DNA of 64,000 nucleotides from CBDFGN01 sp965247065 (GCA_965247065.1 CBDFGN010000006.1:2728001-2792000), one strand, 5' to 3'. Positions 7,934 to 15,676 are shown, counted from the stretch's first letter. Notes: generated by a model not told the origin, from the letters alone. Numbers and translations are program-made.

Positions 7934-9866
7934 TGGGATATACTATTTCCAATTCAAGGAACCCTTTCACCTTGTTTTCTTCAAAGCTCCGACGTGTTGT
8001 TGTGATCACTACCCCGGTTACCGCCCCGGTACGGTCCATGTCATACACCGCAGATTCATAGCGCACATCAGCCTCAAACTCTTTCGACGGCTTTCTGATA
8101 AAATTCTGATAGGCGTCTTTATTGCTCAACAGGTCGGCAAACGCCTCAAATTCATCTTTCCTAATCCCTTCGTAAAACAGCTTCTTTCGCTTCCTTGGCC
8201 CATTAGGCCCGGCGATATAATCGATAGTAATATTCTGATCGAACATCCAGAACTCCCACCCTCCCAAGCTATTCCTCCAGGCAAGATAAACCCCGTCGTC
8301 ACGCTCGGCCTGCAAGACGTCTAACTTCATAATCTCGCTTACTTCAACATTTGCCGCGTCTTCTATCCACACTTGGTACTCGGTTCCGGTGTCAACCAGC
8401 AAATCCTCCGGTATGAACACATCCGTCATCGTATTTATTCTAAAGGAGCGCAATGTCCAATGAAGGACTTTTTTTTCATAAAGAGCCCTTGCTGCTGTAA
8501 CCGCAGTGGTCCATAGCTCAACGCCGGCGCCATCCAATAGCCGTTCGTTGGTCCTGTTGTCGACAGACCCTACGTCGTCGTACATCCAGCTGATAAGTAT
8601 CGGCCAGGGGCGGTTCACATTATCATTCCTTCGCCATATCTTGCCCCGTCTTTTACGGGTAAGGAACTTGGAGTGCGGCAGGGTTTCGCCTGGCGTCAAA
8701 TGCCCCGCGACAATATACACTTGGTTCAAATCAATATCAATTTCAGTATTCACCAGGGATCCGGTAGCATAAAAACCGATATGGGTACACGCTTCGGCAA
8801 GCCTGACTTTCTCGTTTATAACAGTATTTCCCAGGGGCAAATCCCACTGGAACATCTCCCTGTAAGCCGCCGCCGATGTTCCGATCCCATCGTTTGAGGT
8901 TATCAGGAACAAAGTCGATGGAGCCGACGAAGCACCCTGAACATCCCCGACATCGACATTGATCTGTATCTCGATCTCTGCGGTTGCCGGCATTGTTATG
9001 GCCTGATACAAAATGTCAGAATAGTTCTGGGTGCCGTCCTCGCACGAAGCCCTGACCCCATTAAAGTTCCAGTTATGGCCAGACGCCAGATTAATACGCA
9101 ACCAGTCACCGATAGCAATAAAATCCGGCTCGTCATTCAGAATCCCGCCCGTAGTACTAATCTGGTATTGAATCATCATTTCGCCCCAGGGGTCGCCCAC
9201 CCGCCGGTCAGCCCATATAGCAAGAAACTCGTTGGCCGAATCGTTTACAGTCACCCCGGTTGTTAATGTTGTCGTCCCCCACTGTTCTTGGAGAATAATA
9301 TAAGCCTCTTTAAGAATCTCTGAATCTACAGCAAGCCATCTGAAGAAATTGGCGTCCCAGGTTTTAGACATTTCAGTCTTTAGATATGAGGCCACATCAA
9401 GTATCAACTTACCATTGGTATTGGGAACCAAATGAAACTGGGTTCCGGCAACTGATCCCACAACGACTTGCACTCCTATTCTGAAGTTTGGCCGGTCGGT
9501 AAGGTGTTGCAGCGCCCCGAAGGTCAGCACTTCATCGGTCGTATGAATAAGCTCGTTCATGGTAAGCACCGTCCGCCCTGCCGTGAACGCCTCGGTATCA
9601 ACAGTACATTTAGCATTGAGATTTACAGATTCATCGGAAGATTCTCCATAGCCGAACAGATTATCAGTAACATCAAACTCCCCCCGTACATCACCGTGAC
9701 TAGAATCTAGATAGACAATAGTTTTAGAGCCCCCAGATGTTCCTACCTCGTCAATATCGTAATCCTGCCTCCATAGCGTATACTTGGCCCCGCTTAGGGC
9801 AATCAGCCTTGCCGTCATTTTCCCTACCGTCTGGATTGGGCGTTCCCGTATCTTGATGGTGCTCAT
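7926..9866 (-). CDS. Large phage tail protein, unknown family
   Basis: This 646-residue protein is beta-rich with many Trp and Asp residues and no signal peptide. The middle holds several aromatic segments (around residues 180-280), and the C-terminal 120 residues carry a KRKKLFYEGIRKDEFEAF segment that looks like a helical domain. It is coupled to the small upstream gene by an ATGA overlap (9866-9863) and overlaps the next gene by 8 bases. It pairs with the 697-residue gene and probably forms part of the tail tip or receptor-binding apparatus; no family is recognised. Confidence 0.62.
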   Translation of the reverse strand: MSTIKIRERPIQTVGKMTARLIALSGAKYTLWRQDYDIDEVGTSGGSKTIVYLDSSHGDVRGEFDVTDNLFGYGESSDESVNLNAKCTVDTEAFTAGRTVLTMNELIHTTDEVLTFGALQHLTDRPNFRIGVQVVVGSVAGTQFHLVPNTNGKLILDVASYLKTEMSKTWDANFFRWLAVDSEILKEAYIILQEQWGTTTLTTGVTVNDSANEFLAIWADRRVGDPWGEMMIQYQISTTGGILNDEPDFIAIGDWLRINLASGHNWNFNGVRASCEDGTQNYSDILYQAITMPATAEIEIQINVDVGDVQGASSAPSTLFLITSNDGIGTSAAAYREMFQWDLPLGNTVINEKVRLAEACTHIGFYATGSLVNTEIDIDLNQVYIVAGHLTPGETLPHSKFLTRKRRGKIWRRNDNVNRPWPILISWMYDDVGSVDNRTNERLLDGAGVELWTTAVTAARALYEKKVLHWTLRSFRINTMTDVFIPEDLLVDTGTEYQVWIEDAANVEVSEIMKLDVLQAERDDGVYLAWRNSLGGWEFWMFDQNITIDYIAGPNGPRKRKKLFYEGIRKDEFEAFADLLSNKDAYQNFIRKPSKEFEADVRYESAVYDMDRTGAVTGVVITTTRRSFEENKVKGFLELEIVYPNA

Positions 9867-9997
9867 AGCTTAAATGTCTTTTCGCCTCTGATTATCAGCC
9901 TTATTGTGAATCCCCAATCCGCTATCGCTACATGCCAAAGCTCAAACTCTACCTTCGCCTGACCTAATGTCTCGCGTGTGTAAATCTGCGCGTGCAT
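9863..9997 (-). CDS. Tiny phage protein; alternative upstream start gives a lipoprotein
   Basis: From the ATG at 9997 the product is 44 residues (MHAQIYTRETLGQ...). The same frame opens at an ATG at 10087, giving 74 residues with a convincing lipoprotein signal: basic start MRTIWK, hydrophobic LSLTILL and lipobox SSTGC. The longer form would overlap the end of the upstream gene by 65 bases. The stop overlaps the next start as ATGA, which supports the frame being translated. If the long form is real it could be a membrane-anchored tail or lysis factor; if not, it is a small soluble protein. I cannot decide from sequence alone. Confidence 0.5.
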   Translation of the reverse strand: MHAQIYTRETLGQAKVEFELWHVAIADWGFTIRLIIRGEKTFKL

Positions 9998-10022
9998 CTT
10001 TTCATCTATTGCGTGCTTCCAG

Positions 10023-10478
10023 CTACCGCACCCTGTTGAACTGCTTAACAAGATTGTCAGCGACAGCACTTTCCAAATCGTCCGCATATTTCTTTTGGAA
10101 CTCTTTTAGCTCTCCTTCAATGATTTGTACCACATTAAGGCCCTCCCTTTTACCCTGGTGCACATCTGTTCCCTCTGTGGCTATCTTTTGGCCTATAGGG
10201 AAAAGGGCCTTCAATTCAATTCCCTTAACCTGAAGCCATTCCCTCAATGATTGGACATTAGGCCACCCTCCCGGCCCTCGATCACCAAGGAATTTGTAAT
10301 ACTCCACCCCGCTCACCTCTATACCATCCTGAGTTATTCGCACCTGGAAAGACTCCCTTGAACCACCCGTGCCCACCAGCCCCAATCTGCTCTGTTCATC
10401 CGTAACTGCCTTGGTGATCTTGTTCCCAAGGTCCGCTAACCGCTGGGACTTCTTCAAAAGGGCCGTTAAATCGCTCAC
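10023..10478 (-). CDS. HK97 gp10-like tail completion protein
   Basis: The 151-residue protein has an N-terminal helix, then a central YYKFLGDRGPGGWPNVQSLR segment and the FPIGQKIATEGT motif that resemble the HK97 gp10-like (tail completion / minor structural) family, where a conserved Gly- and Pro-rich turn precedes a helix and an I-x-x-x-G-T element. The C-terminal third is an alpha helix. It overlaps its upstream neighbour by 4 bases. This family joins the tail to the head connector. The assignment is by motif memory and moderate. Confidence 0.62.
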   Translation of the reverse strand: MSDLTALLKKSQRLADLGNKITKAVTDEQSRLGLVGTGGSRESFQVRITQDGIEVSGVEYYKFLGDRGPGGWPNVQSLREWLQVKGIELKALFPIGQKIATEGTDVHQGKREGLNVVQIIEGELKEFQKKYADDLESAVADNLVKQFNRVR

Positions 10479-10927
10479 TGGTTCCCCGTTTTACTTTCCA
10501 TGAAATTCAACGAAACATCAAAACTCAGCCCATACGGTGCCTCATCAAACCGATTATCCGGCACTAGAATCTTGTATTCCCTCGTGAAATCAGGCTTTTG
10601 CACTTGTAGCACGTCATCCTCCTGCGAGAGATCGAAAAATAACTCGTCAAGGCTGGCTTCCATCGTATCCAAATTGGTCTCCAAACCCTCTAGCTTATCA
10701 TCCGGCTCGTTCCCAATCCTGAGAATCGCCCCCTGCAACCTGACATTTACATTCAATACCCCTCCCTGTGTAGCTTTCTTCTTCAGGACTACCGGGAAAA
10801 GAATCACTATCGGCCAATCCGTCCGATCCTTCAATTGGTCATTAACATCCTGCGGGGCTCCGTATAGAAACCCCGTCGAAGTTTTCAGCGCACCTACCAG
10901 GGTGCGCACCTTTCCTACCATTGTCAT
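10475..10927 (-). CDS. Putative tail terminator / connector protein
   Basis: This 150-residue beta-rich protein lies directly before the gp10-like gene, the place where a tail terminator or neck protein is common. It contains a hydrophobic WPIVILFPVVL strand and an acidic helix near 90-110. It starts in an ATGA-type 4-base overlap with the end of the frameshifted chaperone reading frame (10927-10924). No family was recognised directly; function is from context. Confidence 0.55.
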   Translation of the reverse strand: MTMVGKVRTLVGALKTSTGFLYGAPQDVNDQLKDRTDWPIVILFPVVLKKKATQGGVLNVNVRLQGAILRIGNEPDDKLEGLETNLDTMEASLDELFFDLSQEDDVLQVQKPDFTREYKILVPDNRFDEAPYGLSFDVSLNFMESKTGNQ

Positions 10928-11687
10928 CTCTGTTGGTTTTGTAACTCCCTCTGATAGCGCCCCTGGAATTCACTCTGCCTCAGCCAAAACTCTTTTAGCG
11001 AAAACGCCCAATCTGTGGGCATCTTGAAAACTTCATCAGGATGCAAATGCCAGCCTTTCACTAACTCGTCGATAATTTCCAGTTCCTTGAACTTCGATAA
11101 CTTCGAACCATCAGCCCTATCAGCCGCCACCCTTCTTTGTTCATACTCAAAATCTTGATCAGACTGTAACGCAGAATGCCAAAAGCGATAAGTCTTCTCA
11201 GTTTCCTCAAAAAAAAATTACCTACCGGATACGTCTCCTTTAGAGGTAGCTGCCTCACTACTCCCTCCAACTTCAACGCCTTCTCCCTATCAAACTCCCC
11301 ATCCAATTGAGGTTGTAGATAGACCGCTATCGCATACGACAAAGCCCCCAATTCTCCCTCAAGGAATTTCTGATATACCAACAACGTCTGCCCCAACGCC
11401 AAAGAGCCGACCTTTTTAGGTATCTCTACTCCCAACAATTCCGTAGGCATCTTGAAATTCAGATCCGGCTCTTGGTTTAACTCCCTCAAGGCTCTCAAGA
11501 GTCCAATCAGAACATTAGCCTTTGCATTATTTAGCACCCCATACTCCTTTCCCGTCAACGCTGAGAGCTGGGCAACGGGATCCGCTCCGATACCCTGTAA
11601 ATCCTGGAACTGTCCTAAGGTGATCGTGCCCCAGTTGGGGATGTCAATCGTCTCCTTGCCGGATTCAAGTGTGAGGGTGATCTTCAT
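10924..11687 (-). CDS. Probable -1 frameshift product of the tail chaperone gene
   Basis: If ribosomes slip back one base in the nine-T run, translation moves after Phe159 into a frame that is open down to the stop at 10924, adding 95 residues and giving about 254 residues in all. The added part is a plausible helical, charged protein (for example KFKELEIIDELVKGWHLHPD). The frame has no good start of its own except a GTG inside, which argues that it is expressed as an extension. Paired short and long products made by -1 slippage are typical for tail assembly chaperones (lambda G/GT type). A homopolymer sequencing error that breaks one ordinary gene is the competing explanation. Confidence 0.6.
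11061..11687 (-). CDS. Putative tail assembly chaperone, unshifted product
   Basis: This frame encodes 208 residues. Residues 1-160 look normal: a beta start (MKITLTLESGKETIDIP) then helical, Leu-rich segments, as in small tail assembly chaperones. The last 49 residues, after a run of nine T, are basic and low in sequence character (for example RKLRRLIAFGILRYSL) and look like read-out of a wrong frame. The better continuation is the -1 frame, given separately. It starts in a 4-base overlap with the 87-residue gene upstream (11687-11684). The chaperone role is inferred from the frameshift arrangement within the tail operon. Confidence 0.6.
   Translation of the reverse strand: MKITLTLESGKETIDIPNWGTITLGQFQDLQGIGADPVAQLSALTGKEYGVLNNAKANVLIGLLRALRELNQEPDLNFKMPTELLGVEIPKKVGSLALGQTLLVYQKFLEGELGALSYAIAVYLQPQLDGEFDREKALKLEGVVRQLPLKETYPVGNFFLRKLRRLIAFGILRYSLIKILSMNKEGWRLIGLMVRSYRSSRNWKLSTS
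11209..11217 (-). promoter_or_regulatory. Slippery run of nine T, T TTT TTT heptamer in frame
   Basis: Read on the minus strand, the codons are AAT TTT TTT TTG. This places a T TTT TTT heptamer in the X XXY YYZ phase required for tandem -1 slippage by both tRNAs. The downstream -1 frame is open for 95 codons, whereas the zero frame degenerates. No strong downstream pseudoknot was identified by eye. Confidence 0.55.
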
Positions 11688-11947
11688 ACCTCTGCTTTCC
11701 TCACGTTAGCTTCCTTCAAGGGCTTCTCGTGCAGATAATCCTTGAGGTTCTGGTAAATCTTGTTTTCTTCAAGTTTCCCGATCACCTTAATGAATCCCAA
11801 ACCCCCATGACGCATTAGGTTCTTCACATCTTCCAGCGTTTCCACCTTGTCCCAATCCACCCCGTAGAGTCTTACCTCCGGGGCATTTAACTGTTGCCCG
11901 TTAAGGCCCATTATGGGCCTCTGCCCTTTTCGTAATTGATTGCTCAT
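11684..11947 (-). CDS. Small hypothetical phage protein
   Basis: The 87-residue protein has a basic N-terminus (SNQLRKGQRP) followed by a mixed alpha/beta region with the motif VRLYGVDWDKVETLEDVKNL. It overlaps the upstream gene by 47 bases and the next one by 4. A later Met at residue 13 (MGLNGQQ) is an alternative start that would remove nearly all the upstream overlap. Function unknown; position before the tail chaperone suggests a tail or connector role. Confidence 0.55.
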   Translation of the reverse strand: MSNQLRKGQRPIMGLNGQQLNAPEVRLYGVDWDKVETLEDVKNLMRHGGLGFIKVIGKLEENKIYQNLKDYLHEKPLKEANVRKAEV

Positions 11948-12260
11948 ATTTATTCCATTCTTCTGTTGCCTCTATTAAATCAAAGAAAATCAAAGCCCCT
12001 TTTTCCAACTCCTCAACAGGCAGGTGCTCCCCATTGTCCAGAGGCACCGTGTTATGACACAGCCTGTCCAAATCATCAATGCTACCCACCCTGCAGGTCG
12101 TCAATATCCTGATAAGTCCAACTCTCCGCTTCTGCTCGATCTCATCCACGTGGTACAGATCCATAAGCAACCCACTGGATGGGCGATTGTTCGCCTCCAA
12201 GGCCATCACGTTCATTTGTCGCTTGAGCCTTAGCTGTCCTCGTAATTCAATTTCAGGCAT
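11901..12260 (-). CDS. Hypothetical phage protein
   Basis: This 119-residue helical protein has no membrane segment. It overlaps the end of the P-loop gene upstream by 31 bases and the downstream gene by 47; a Met at residue 16 (MNVMALEANN) would shorten the upstream overlap. The middle region (TCRVGSIDDLDRLCHNTV) and acidic C-terminus give no known family. It is expressed with the terminase-tail operon. Confidence 0.55.
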   Translation of the reverse strand: MPEIELRGQLRLKRQMNVMALEANNRPSSGLLMDLYHVDEIEQKRRVGLIRILTTCRVGSIDDLDRLCHNTVPLDNGEHLPVEELEKGALIFFDLIEATEEWNKYEQSITKRAEAHNGP

Positions 12261-12652
12261 CGCTTCCCTGATGTATTCAAATAAATTACCGCTGTTGGAT
12301 TTCTCCGCAACGCTTCATCAATGATCGTCTTCGTGGACTTCACTACGCCTTCCACGTTCTTGTGCCCATCTCCGGCCATCCAGTAGTGATACTTGAGGCT
12401 TTCCAGATCACAAACCGTAACAAGGGCAGCGTCTACCTTCAACCCAGCTCTAAGCACTCGTGGGGCCTGCATCCCAGATAGGACAAAATCTTTCCTGGGC
12501 TTGAGGTAGTTAAGCACTTTCCTTTTCGCTTTCAACCATCCTTCAGACCGGAAATCGTCCGTTCTGATGTGCTCAAGCCCAAACTTTGCCGCCACGTACT
12601 CAGCGATTACGCTCTTGGCGCTCCTCGGTGGACCCATTACTATCAGCCTCAT
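12230..12652 (-). CDS. P-loop nucleotide kinase-like protein
   Basis: Starting at the ATG at 12652, which overlaps the terminase stop as ATGA, the product is 140 residues and begins MRLIVMGPPRSAKS, a strand followed by a Walker A-like loop (residues 7-14; the usual second Gly is Ala here). The helix after the loop and a DDF motif near residue 32 resemble small phage nucleoside/nucleotide kinases or AAA-type P-loop proteins. A longer start is possible but would run inside the terminase gene. Location right after the large terminase is unusual for a metabolic kinase; a packaging or DNA-modification role is possible. Confidence 0.65.
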   Translation of the reverse strand: MRLIVMGPPRSAKSVIAEYVAAKFGLEHIRTDDFRSEGWLKAKRKVLNYLKPRKDFVLSGMQAPRVLRAGLKVDAALVTVCDLESLKYHYWMAGDGHKNVEGVVKSTKTIIDEALRRNPTAVIYLNTSGKRCLKLNYEDS

Positions 12653-14067
12653 GCGTATGTTTTCATAGTTATTCCTCTCATGAATGCTCCCGTAACGGCC
12701 ATCACCAGGCAATCAACCTGATCATCATGTGACGCACTCGGAAAGCCCGTGACTTCTTGCAGGAATTGGTCGTTCCATGCTCCCCGCACCAGCTTCACCC
12801 GCCCGGATTCTACAAATGGCTGGGCCGCATACGCCCTGGTAACCTTATCCTTATCATGAAGAGTTTGCCCATGAACCTTTGGGAATTTGAAACTCTTTAC
12901 GTTCAGGCGTGTGTTCCTCTTTAGGCTCTGGACTATGCTCAGTCCGGACGCTTTGGGCTCGACCTCAATGATAGATCCCACGCGATAACCCTGTTCAACG
13001 ACATAATCCTGAGCATACTTAATCAAGTCCGGGAACTCCTTAAAAACTGCTACTGAATGACGTATGTACAGATCATTTTGCCACGTCCCTGCCGCCATCA
13101 ATGCCGTAGGATCATTCTCAGTCTTTTGGGTATATGCTGTATCGAGAAAGAACCGCCATTGGCAAGGAGGTAAGTCGTCAACCACTTCAAACCACTCTCG
13201 CTTAAAGATATTGCCCTCTTGAGGGTGCGGGTCTTGCTGGAAGAGAGAATCAAATACTCTTGGAGCCTTACTTTGAATATTGCTAAGTGTTTCCAAGGAA
13301 TGCCACTTAGGCCAGAGGGCTTCCCCTTTTTTACGATTCTCCTCGTCTTCTTTGGCAATTGCTGGAAGTTTAATTACCTCCCATTTTTCTGGTTCCTCCA
13401 ATAATCTCCCGACAATATCATCTTCATGCCAACGAGTCATTAATATCAGCACTTGCCCCCAATTCTTGAATCGTGTTAAGAAAACGTTAGTGAACCAATC
13501 CCAGGTCGCAGACCGGACAACGGAACTCTCTGCCTCCAACCGCCCTTTGTACAGATCGTCTATTATCCCAACGTCCAAGGGTTCCCCAATTCCTGAACCA
13601 ACGCCCGAAGAGAAATAAAACCCCTTATGTCCCACAATCTCAAACTTGCTAGTGTTTCTCCTTCTTGAGTTATGCCCATTGTACTCCGGGAGCCTGGTAG
13701 CTGGAAATATTTGCTGATAGCACTCACTATCTAAATACCTTTGGCAGTGTAGGTTGAAGCCTTGTGACAGAGTGGCCGCGTAACTAAATATTCCAATTTT
13801 GCAATCTGGGTTTCGCCCTAGTAAGTAGGCGGGGAAAAGCCTTGAAGATAGTTCACTCTTGCCATGCTGTGGAGGCAGATTAATGATGAGTCTTTTAATT
13901 TTGCCTTGAGCAAACTCATCTAGCTTGGCATTGATCAGCTCGTGATGCCAATTGGATTCAAAATCTTCAAATACAGCTATACAAAAATCATGAAACCCCG
14001 TCCGGGCTTTCGTCGTTTGCCGAGCCGTTAGTAGATTGTACAATTCCAGTTTTTCTGAGTAATTCAT
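12649..14067 (-). CDS. terL: Phage terminase large subunit
   Basis: This 472-residue protein pumps DNA into the prohead and cuts it. The ATPase half shows Walker A (LPPQHGKS, residues 64-71) and Walker B (VGIIDD, 166-171); a coupling-type motif LILMTRW is near 207-213. The nuclease half (RNase H fold) shows FLDTAYTQ with Asp309, an acidic SIIEVE near 365-370 and HDDQVD near 448-452, the expected three metal-binding positions. It overlaps the small subunit gene by 80 bases and the P-loop gene by 4. Length and motifs are standard. Confidence 0.95.
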   Translation of the reverse strand: MNYSEKLELYNLLTARQTTKARTGFHDFCIAVFEDFESNWHHELINAKLDEFAQGKIKRLIINLPPQHGKSELSSRLFPAYLLGRNPDCKIGIFSYAATLSQGFNLHCQRYLDSECYQQIFPATRLPEYNGHNSRRRNTSKFEIVGHKGFYFSSGVGSGIGEPLDVGIIDDLYKGRLEAESSVVRSATWDWFTNVFLTRFKNWGQVLILMTRWHEDDIVGRLLEEPEKWEVIKLPAIAKEDEENRKKGEALWPKWHSLETLSNIQSKAPRVFDSLFQQDPHPQEGNIFKREWFEVVDDLPPCQWRFFLDTAYTQKTENDPTALMAAGTWQNDLYIRHSVAVFKEFPDLIKYAQDYVVEQGYRVGSIIEVEPKASGLSIVQSLKRNTRLNVKSFKFPKVHGQTLHDKDKVTRAYAAQPFVESGRVKLVRGAWNDQFLQEVTGFPSASHDDQVDCLVMAVTGAFMRGITMKTYA

Positions 14068-14419
14068 TGACCTTGTTGTCGAGCTCCTGCTCAGAGAGCT
14101 CGTTATTCTGAGTTATTGTAGTTTCAACTTCTGATCTTTCCACATAGCCTCGATGTTTCCCCTTCGTTTTAAGATAGAATATGGTGCTACTTGGAATCCC
14201 TTGCTTGATTTGTTTAAATAGTTGGCTTTCAGCAAAATCCAAGGCAGCGTTTTCGGTGTCTCTCACCGCCAGGGCGAATTGAGGATCTTCCTTCATGTAC
14301 CTATAAAAGGTGGTCCGGTTTATGTCTACCTCGTTACAAGCAACAGTTACCACTCCGAGAGCTTTCTCAAGAGCTTCAACTAGCGCTTTTTTAGTCCGTT
14401 GTATTTTGTTGCTTTTCAA
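13988..14419 (-). CDS. terS: Phage terminase small subunit
   Basis: The 143-residue protein has an N-terminal helix-turn-helix: residues 15-45 (LEKALGVVTVACNEVDINRT) followed by TFYRYMKEDPQFA, the pattern of terminase small subunits that recognise the packaging site. The middle is helical (oligomerisation), and the acidic C-terminus would contact the large subunit. It lies directly upstream of and overlaps terL. It follows the cluster of tiny membrane-protein genes. Confidence 0.88.
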   Translation of the reverse strand: MKSNKIQRTKKALVEALEKALGVVTVACNEVDINRTTFYRYMKEDPQFALAVRDTENAALDFAESQLFKQIKQGIPSSTIFYLKTKGKHRGYVERSEVETTITQNNELSEQELDNKVNELLRKTGIVQSTNGSANDESPDGVS

Positions 14420-14480
14420 TACCTGTTTTTATTTTATGAGATACCTTCTTAAAAGCTCAATTCAAGCTGTTTCACTTCAT

Positions 14481-14651
14481 TTAAGGTCTCCTGCTTGTAC
14501 TTAAACTCTGAGAGTGATACAAACCCTTGATTCGGGCTATGTTCGCGCGGAGACGATGATTTACTAGATACGTTAATGCCTGTTCTCCTGCCACCAGAAC
14601 CGCCACCAGGACAAACATCATTATGAGAATCGTTAGGTACTTTAACTCCAT
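14481..14651 (-). CDS. Small single-pass membrane protein (56 aa), putative lysis or spanin component
   Basis: The frame starts MELKYLTILIMMFVLVAVLV, one strong membrane segment at residues 5-21, followed by a basic helical tail ending in SRRP. The ATG lies 11 bases inside the end of the preceding membrane-protein gene (CTATGGAGTTAA), so the two are coupled. An N-terminal anchor plus a periplasmic helix is the layout of an inner-membrane spanin. It is shorter than the usual length cut-off for gene calling. The role is inference. Confidence 0.5.
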   Translation of the reverse strand: MELKYLTILIMMFVLVAVLVAGEQALTYLVNHRLRANIARIKGLYHSQSLSTSRRP

Positions 14652-14938
14652 AGAGGTTTGGGTAATGTAGATTGGGAGAGTATAACTGAGTATAACAACA
14701 CCCAGGGGATAAGAGGTAAGAAGAAATGTACTCCAATGGTGTTAATAAAAATCTGATAGCCTGATAGGTAAGAGTTCGCCAGATAAGGGCCAAAGTCCAG
14801 CCCATCATTACCTATTAGAAGCCACGCATTGAAGCCTGCTATATACAGGACCAATACCCCCAGGTATGTTACGAATCTACCCTCAAGGTGGAGGAGGGGG
14901 CGAACCTCCAGGAGGGACACTGGGAAGGGGCGCGTCAT
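14642..14938 (-). CDS. Small two-pass membrane protein, putative holin
   Basis: From the ATG at 14938 the product is 98 residues. It has two hydrophobic segments: about residues 26-42 (TYLGVLVLYIAGFNAWLL) and 65-85 (FINTIGVHFFLPLIPWVLLY), separated by an acidic loop, a layout seen in holins. The start lies 56 bases inside the preceding lipoprotein gene in another frame; an internal TTG start (LVLYIAG) is an alternative. Function is inferred from topology and small size. Confidence 0.48.
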   Translation of the reverse strand: MTRPFPVSLLEVRPLLHLEGRFVTYLGVLVLYIAGFNAWLLIGNDGLDFGPYLANSYLSGYQIFINTIGVHFFLPLIPWVLLYSVILSQSTLPKPLWS

Positions 14939-15017
14939 CTTCGCAGCCCTGAAATGCAATAGCGGTGAGAAATACCGCCAGAATCGCAATAATGATGTTC
15001 TTGAGGATTTTCCGCAT
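14883..15017 (-). CDS. Tiny proline-rich lipoprotein (44 aa), outer-membrane spanin-like
   Basis: The product is 44 residues: basic start MRKILK, hydrophobic NIIIAILAVFLTAIAF, lipobox FQGC with Cys25, an acidic EDD, and a mature tail of 20 residues with nine prolines ending in five. A short proline-rich lipoprotein nested in a cluster with small membrane proteins is the signature of Rz1-type outer-membrane spanins. It overlaps the next membrane-protein gene in a different frame. A lysozyme gene is not adjacent, which weakens the lysis assignment. Confidence 0.6.
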   Translation of the reverse strand: MRKILKNIIIAILAVFLTAIAFQGCEDDAPLPSVPPGGSPPPPP

Positions 15018-15074
15018 TGTTTTGAGTTTTTGACCTTAGTCAAATATACGGAAGTGTCAGGGTCTTTGATAAGA

Positions 15075-15329
15075 TTATTCGCAAAATTGCTCATGGGTAG
15101 GGTCACCCCAAGCAAGTCTATTATCAGGCCACATTTCCAGTCCATTTAGCCCGCTTTTGTTATCTGCTGACATAAGAGCCTGTTTTGAGAATTCATCAGC
15201 CTCGATTTCCTCTGGTTTGAGCTCACAAAGAAACGTGCCAAATCCAAAGTGGTCAATCCCTTTAAGAGCTTTACATAGAATATGATTATCGTCATGCCTG
15301 GTAACCTTCAATCTTGTTTCCTTATTCAT
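15075..15329 (-). CDS. Hypothetical phage protein
   Basis: The 84-residue protein has no recognised domain; it is acidic with one Cys pair. A truncated copy of its first 15 codons exists at 17614-17667, inside repeat A2, showing that its 5' end was duplicated. It is preceded by the 297-bp repeat A1 and followed by the small lipoprotein gene after a 57-base gap. Confidence 0.6.
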   Translation of the reverse strand: MNKETRLKVTRHDDNHILCKALKGIDHFGFGTFLCELKPEEIEADEFSKQALMSADNKSGLNGLEMWPDNRLAWGDPTHEQFCE

Positions 15330-15580
15330 AAGTACTTGGTTTAAATTTCATCATTCACACTATCCTCCATTTCTTGTCAGATTGCCAGAGCTTGAGGGCT
15401 TTTGGGAATTTGTCAATAAGGTCCATTATACTGAAATCTTCCTCTTGGGGATGTGGGCGGCAGGATGTCTTTGTTATTTCTGCCCTTCAGGGCCATTTTA
15501 AGGAGCTCTGAGCGACTTTCTCCCGATTCTGGTCCACCTTACCCCGAAGCAGAGATCTCCTCTTAGAAGGCGTCTCCGGG
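15284..15580. repeat. Direct repeat A, copy 1 (297 bp)
   Basis: This 297-bp segment matches 17622-17918 at a constant offset of 2338 bases with only a few mismatches near the right end. It covers the first 15 codons of the 84-residue gene and the upstream stretch. On the minus strand that stretch holds tiny ORFs in a chain: a C-terminal end (LLRGKVDQNREKVAQSSLKW), a 27-codon ORF and a 23-codon ORF starting MDLIDKFPKALK. The region 15330-15676 has no larger gene; 15581-15676 also holds a short open frame reading IEQFCEKYYWGSVDPALL without a good start. Confidence 0.92.
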
Positions 15581-15676
15581 GGCGACAGAACCTTTTAATA
15601 AAGCTGGGTCTACTGATCCCCAATAATACTTCTCGCAAAACTGTTCTATCTTAATCTTTCATTCTGCTTGTTTGAT

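Noticed and set aside
11061..11208. C-terminal 49 codons of the 208-residue chaperone frame as real protein sequence
   Set aside because: Basic, compositionally unlike the first 160 residues, and overlapped by a better -1 frame; kept only as the possible short product end.
14449..15145. Two longer minus-strand frames (119 and 167 residues)
   Set aside because: They cut across the short lipoprotein and membrane genes in wrong frames; only the C-terminal part of the 167-residue frame, from 14938, looks real.
14829..15149. Plus-strand frame of 106 residues
   Set aside because: Basic, low-complexity sequence opposite the lipoprotein gene, no start signal.
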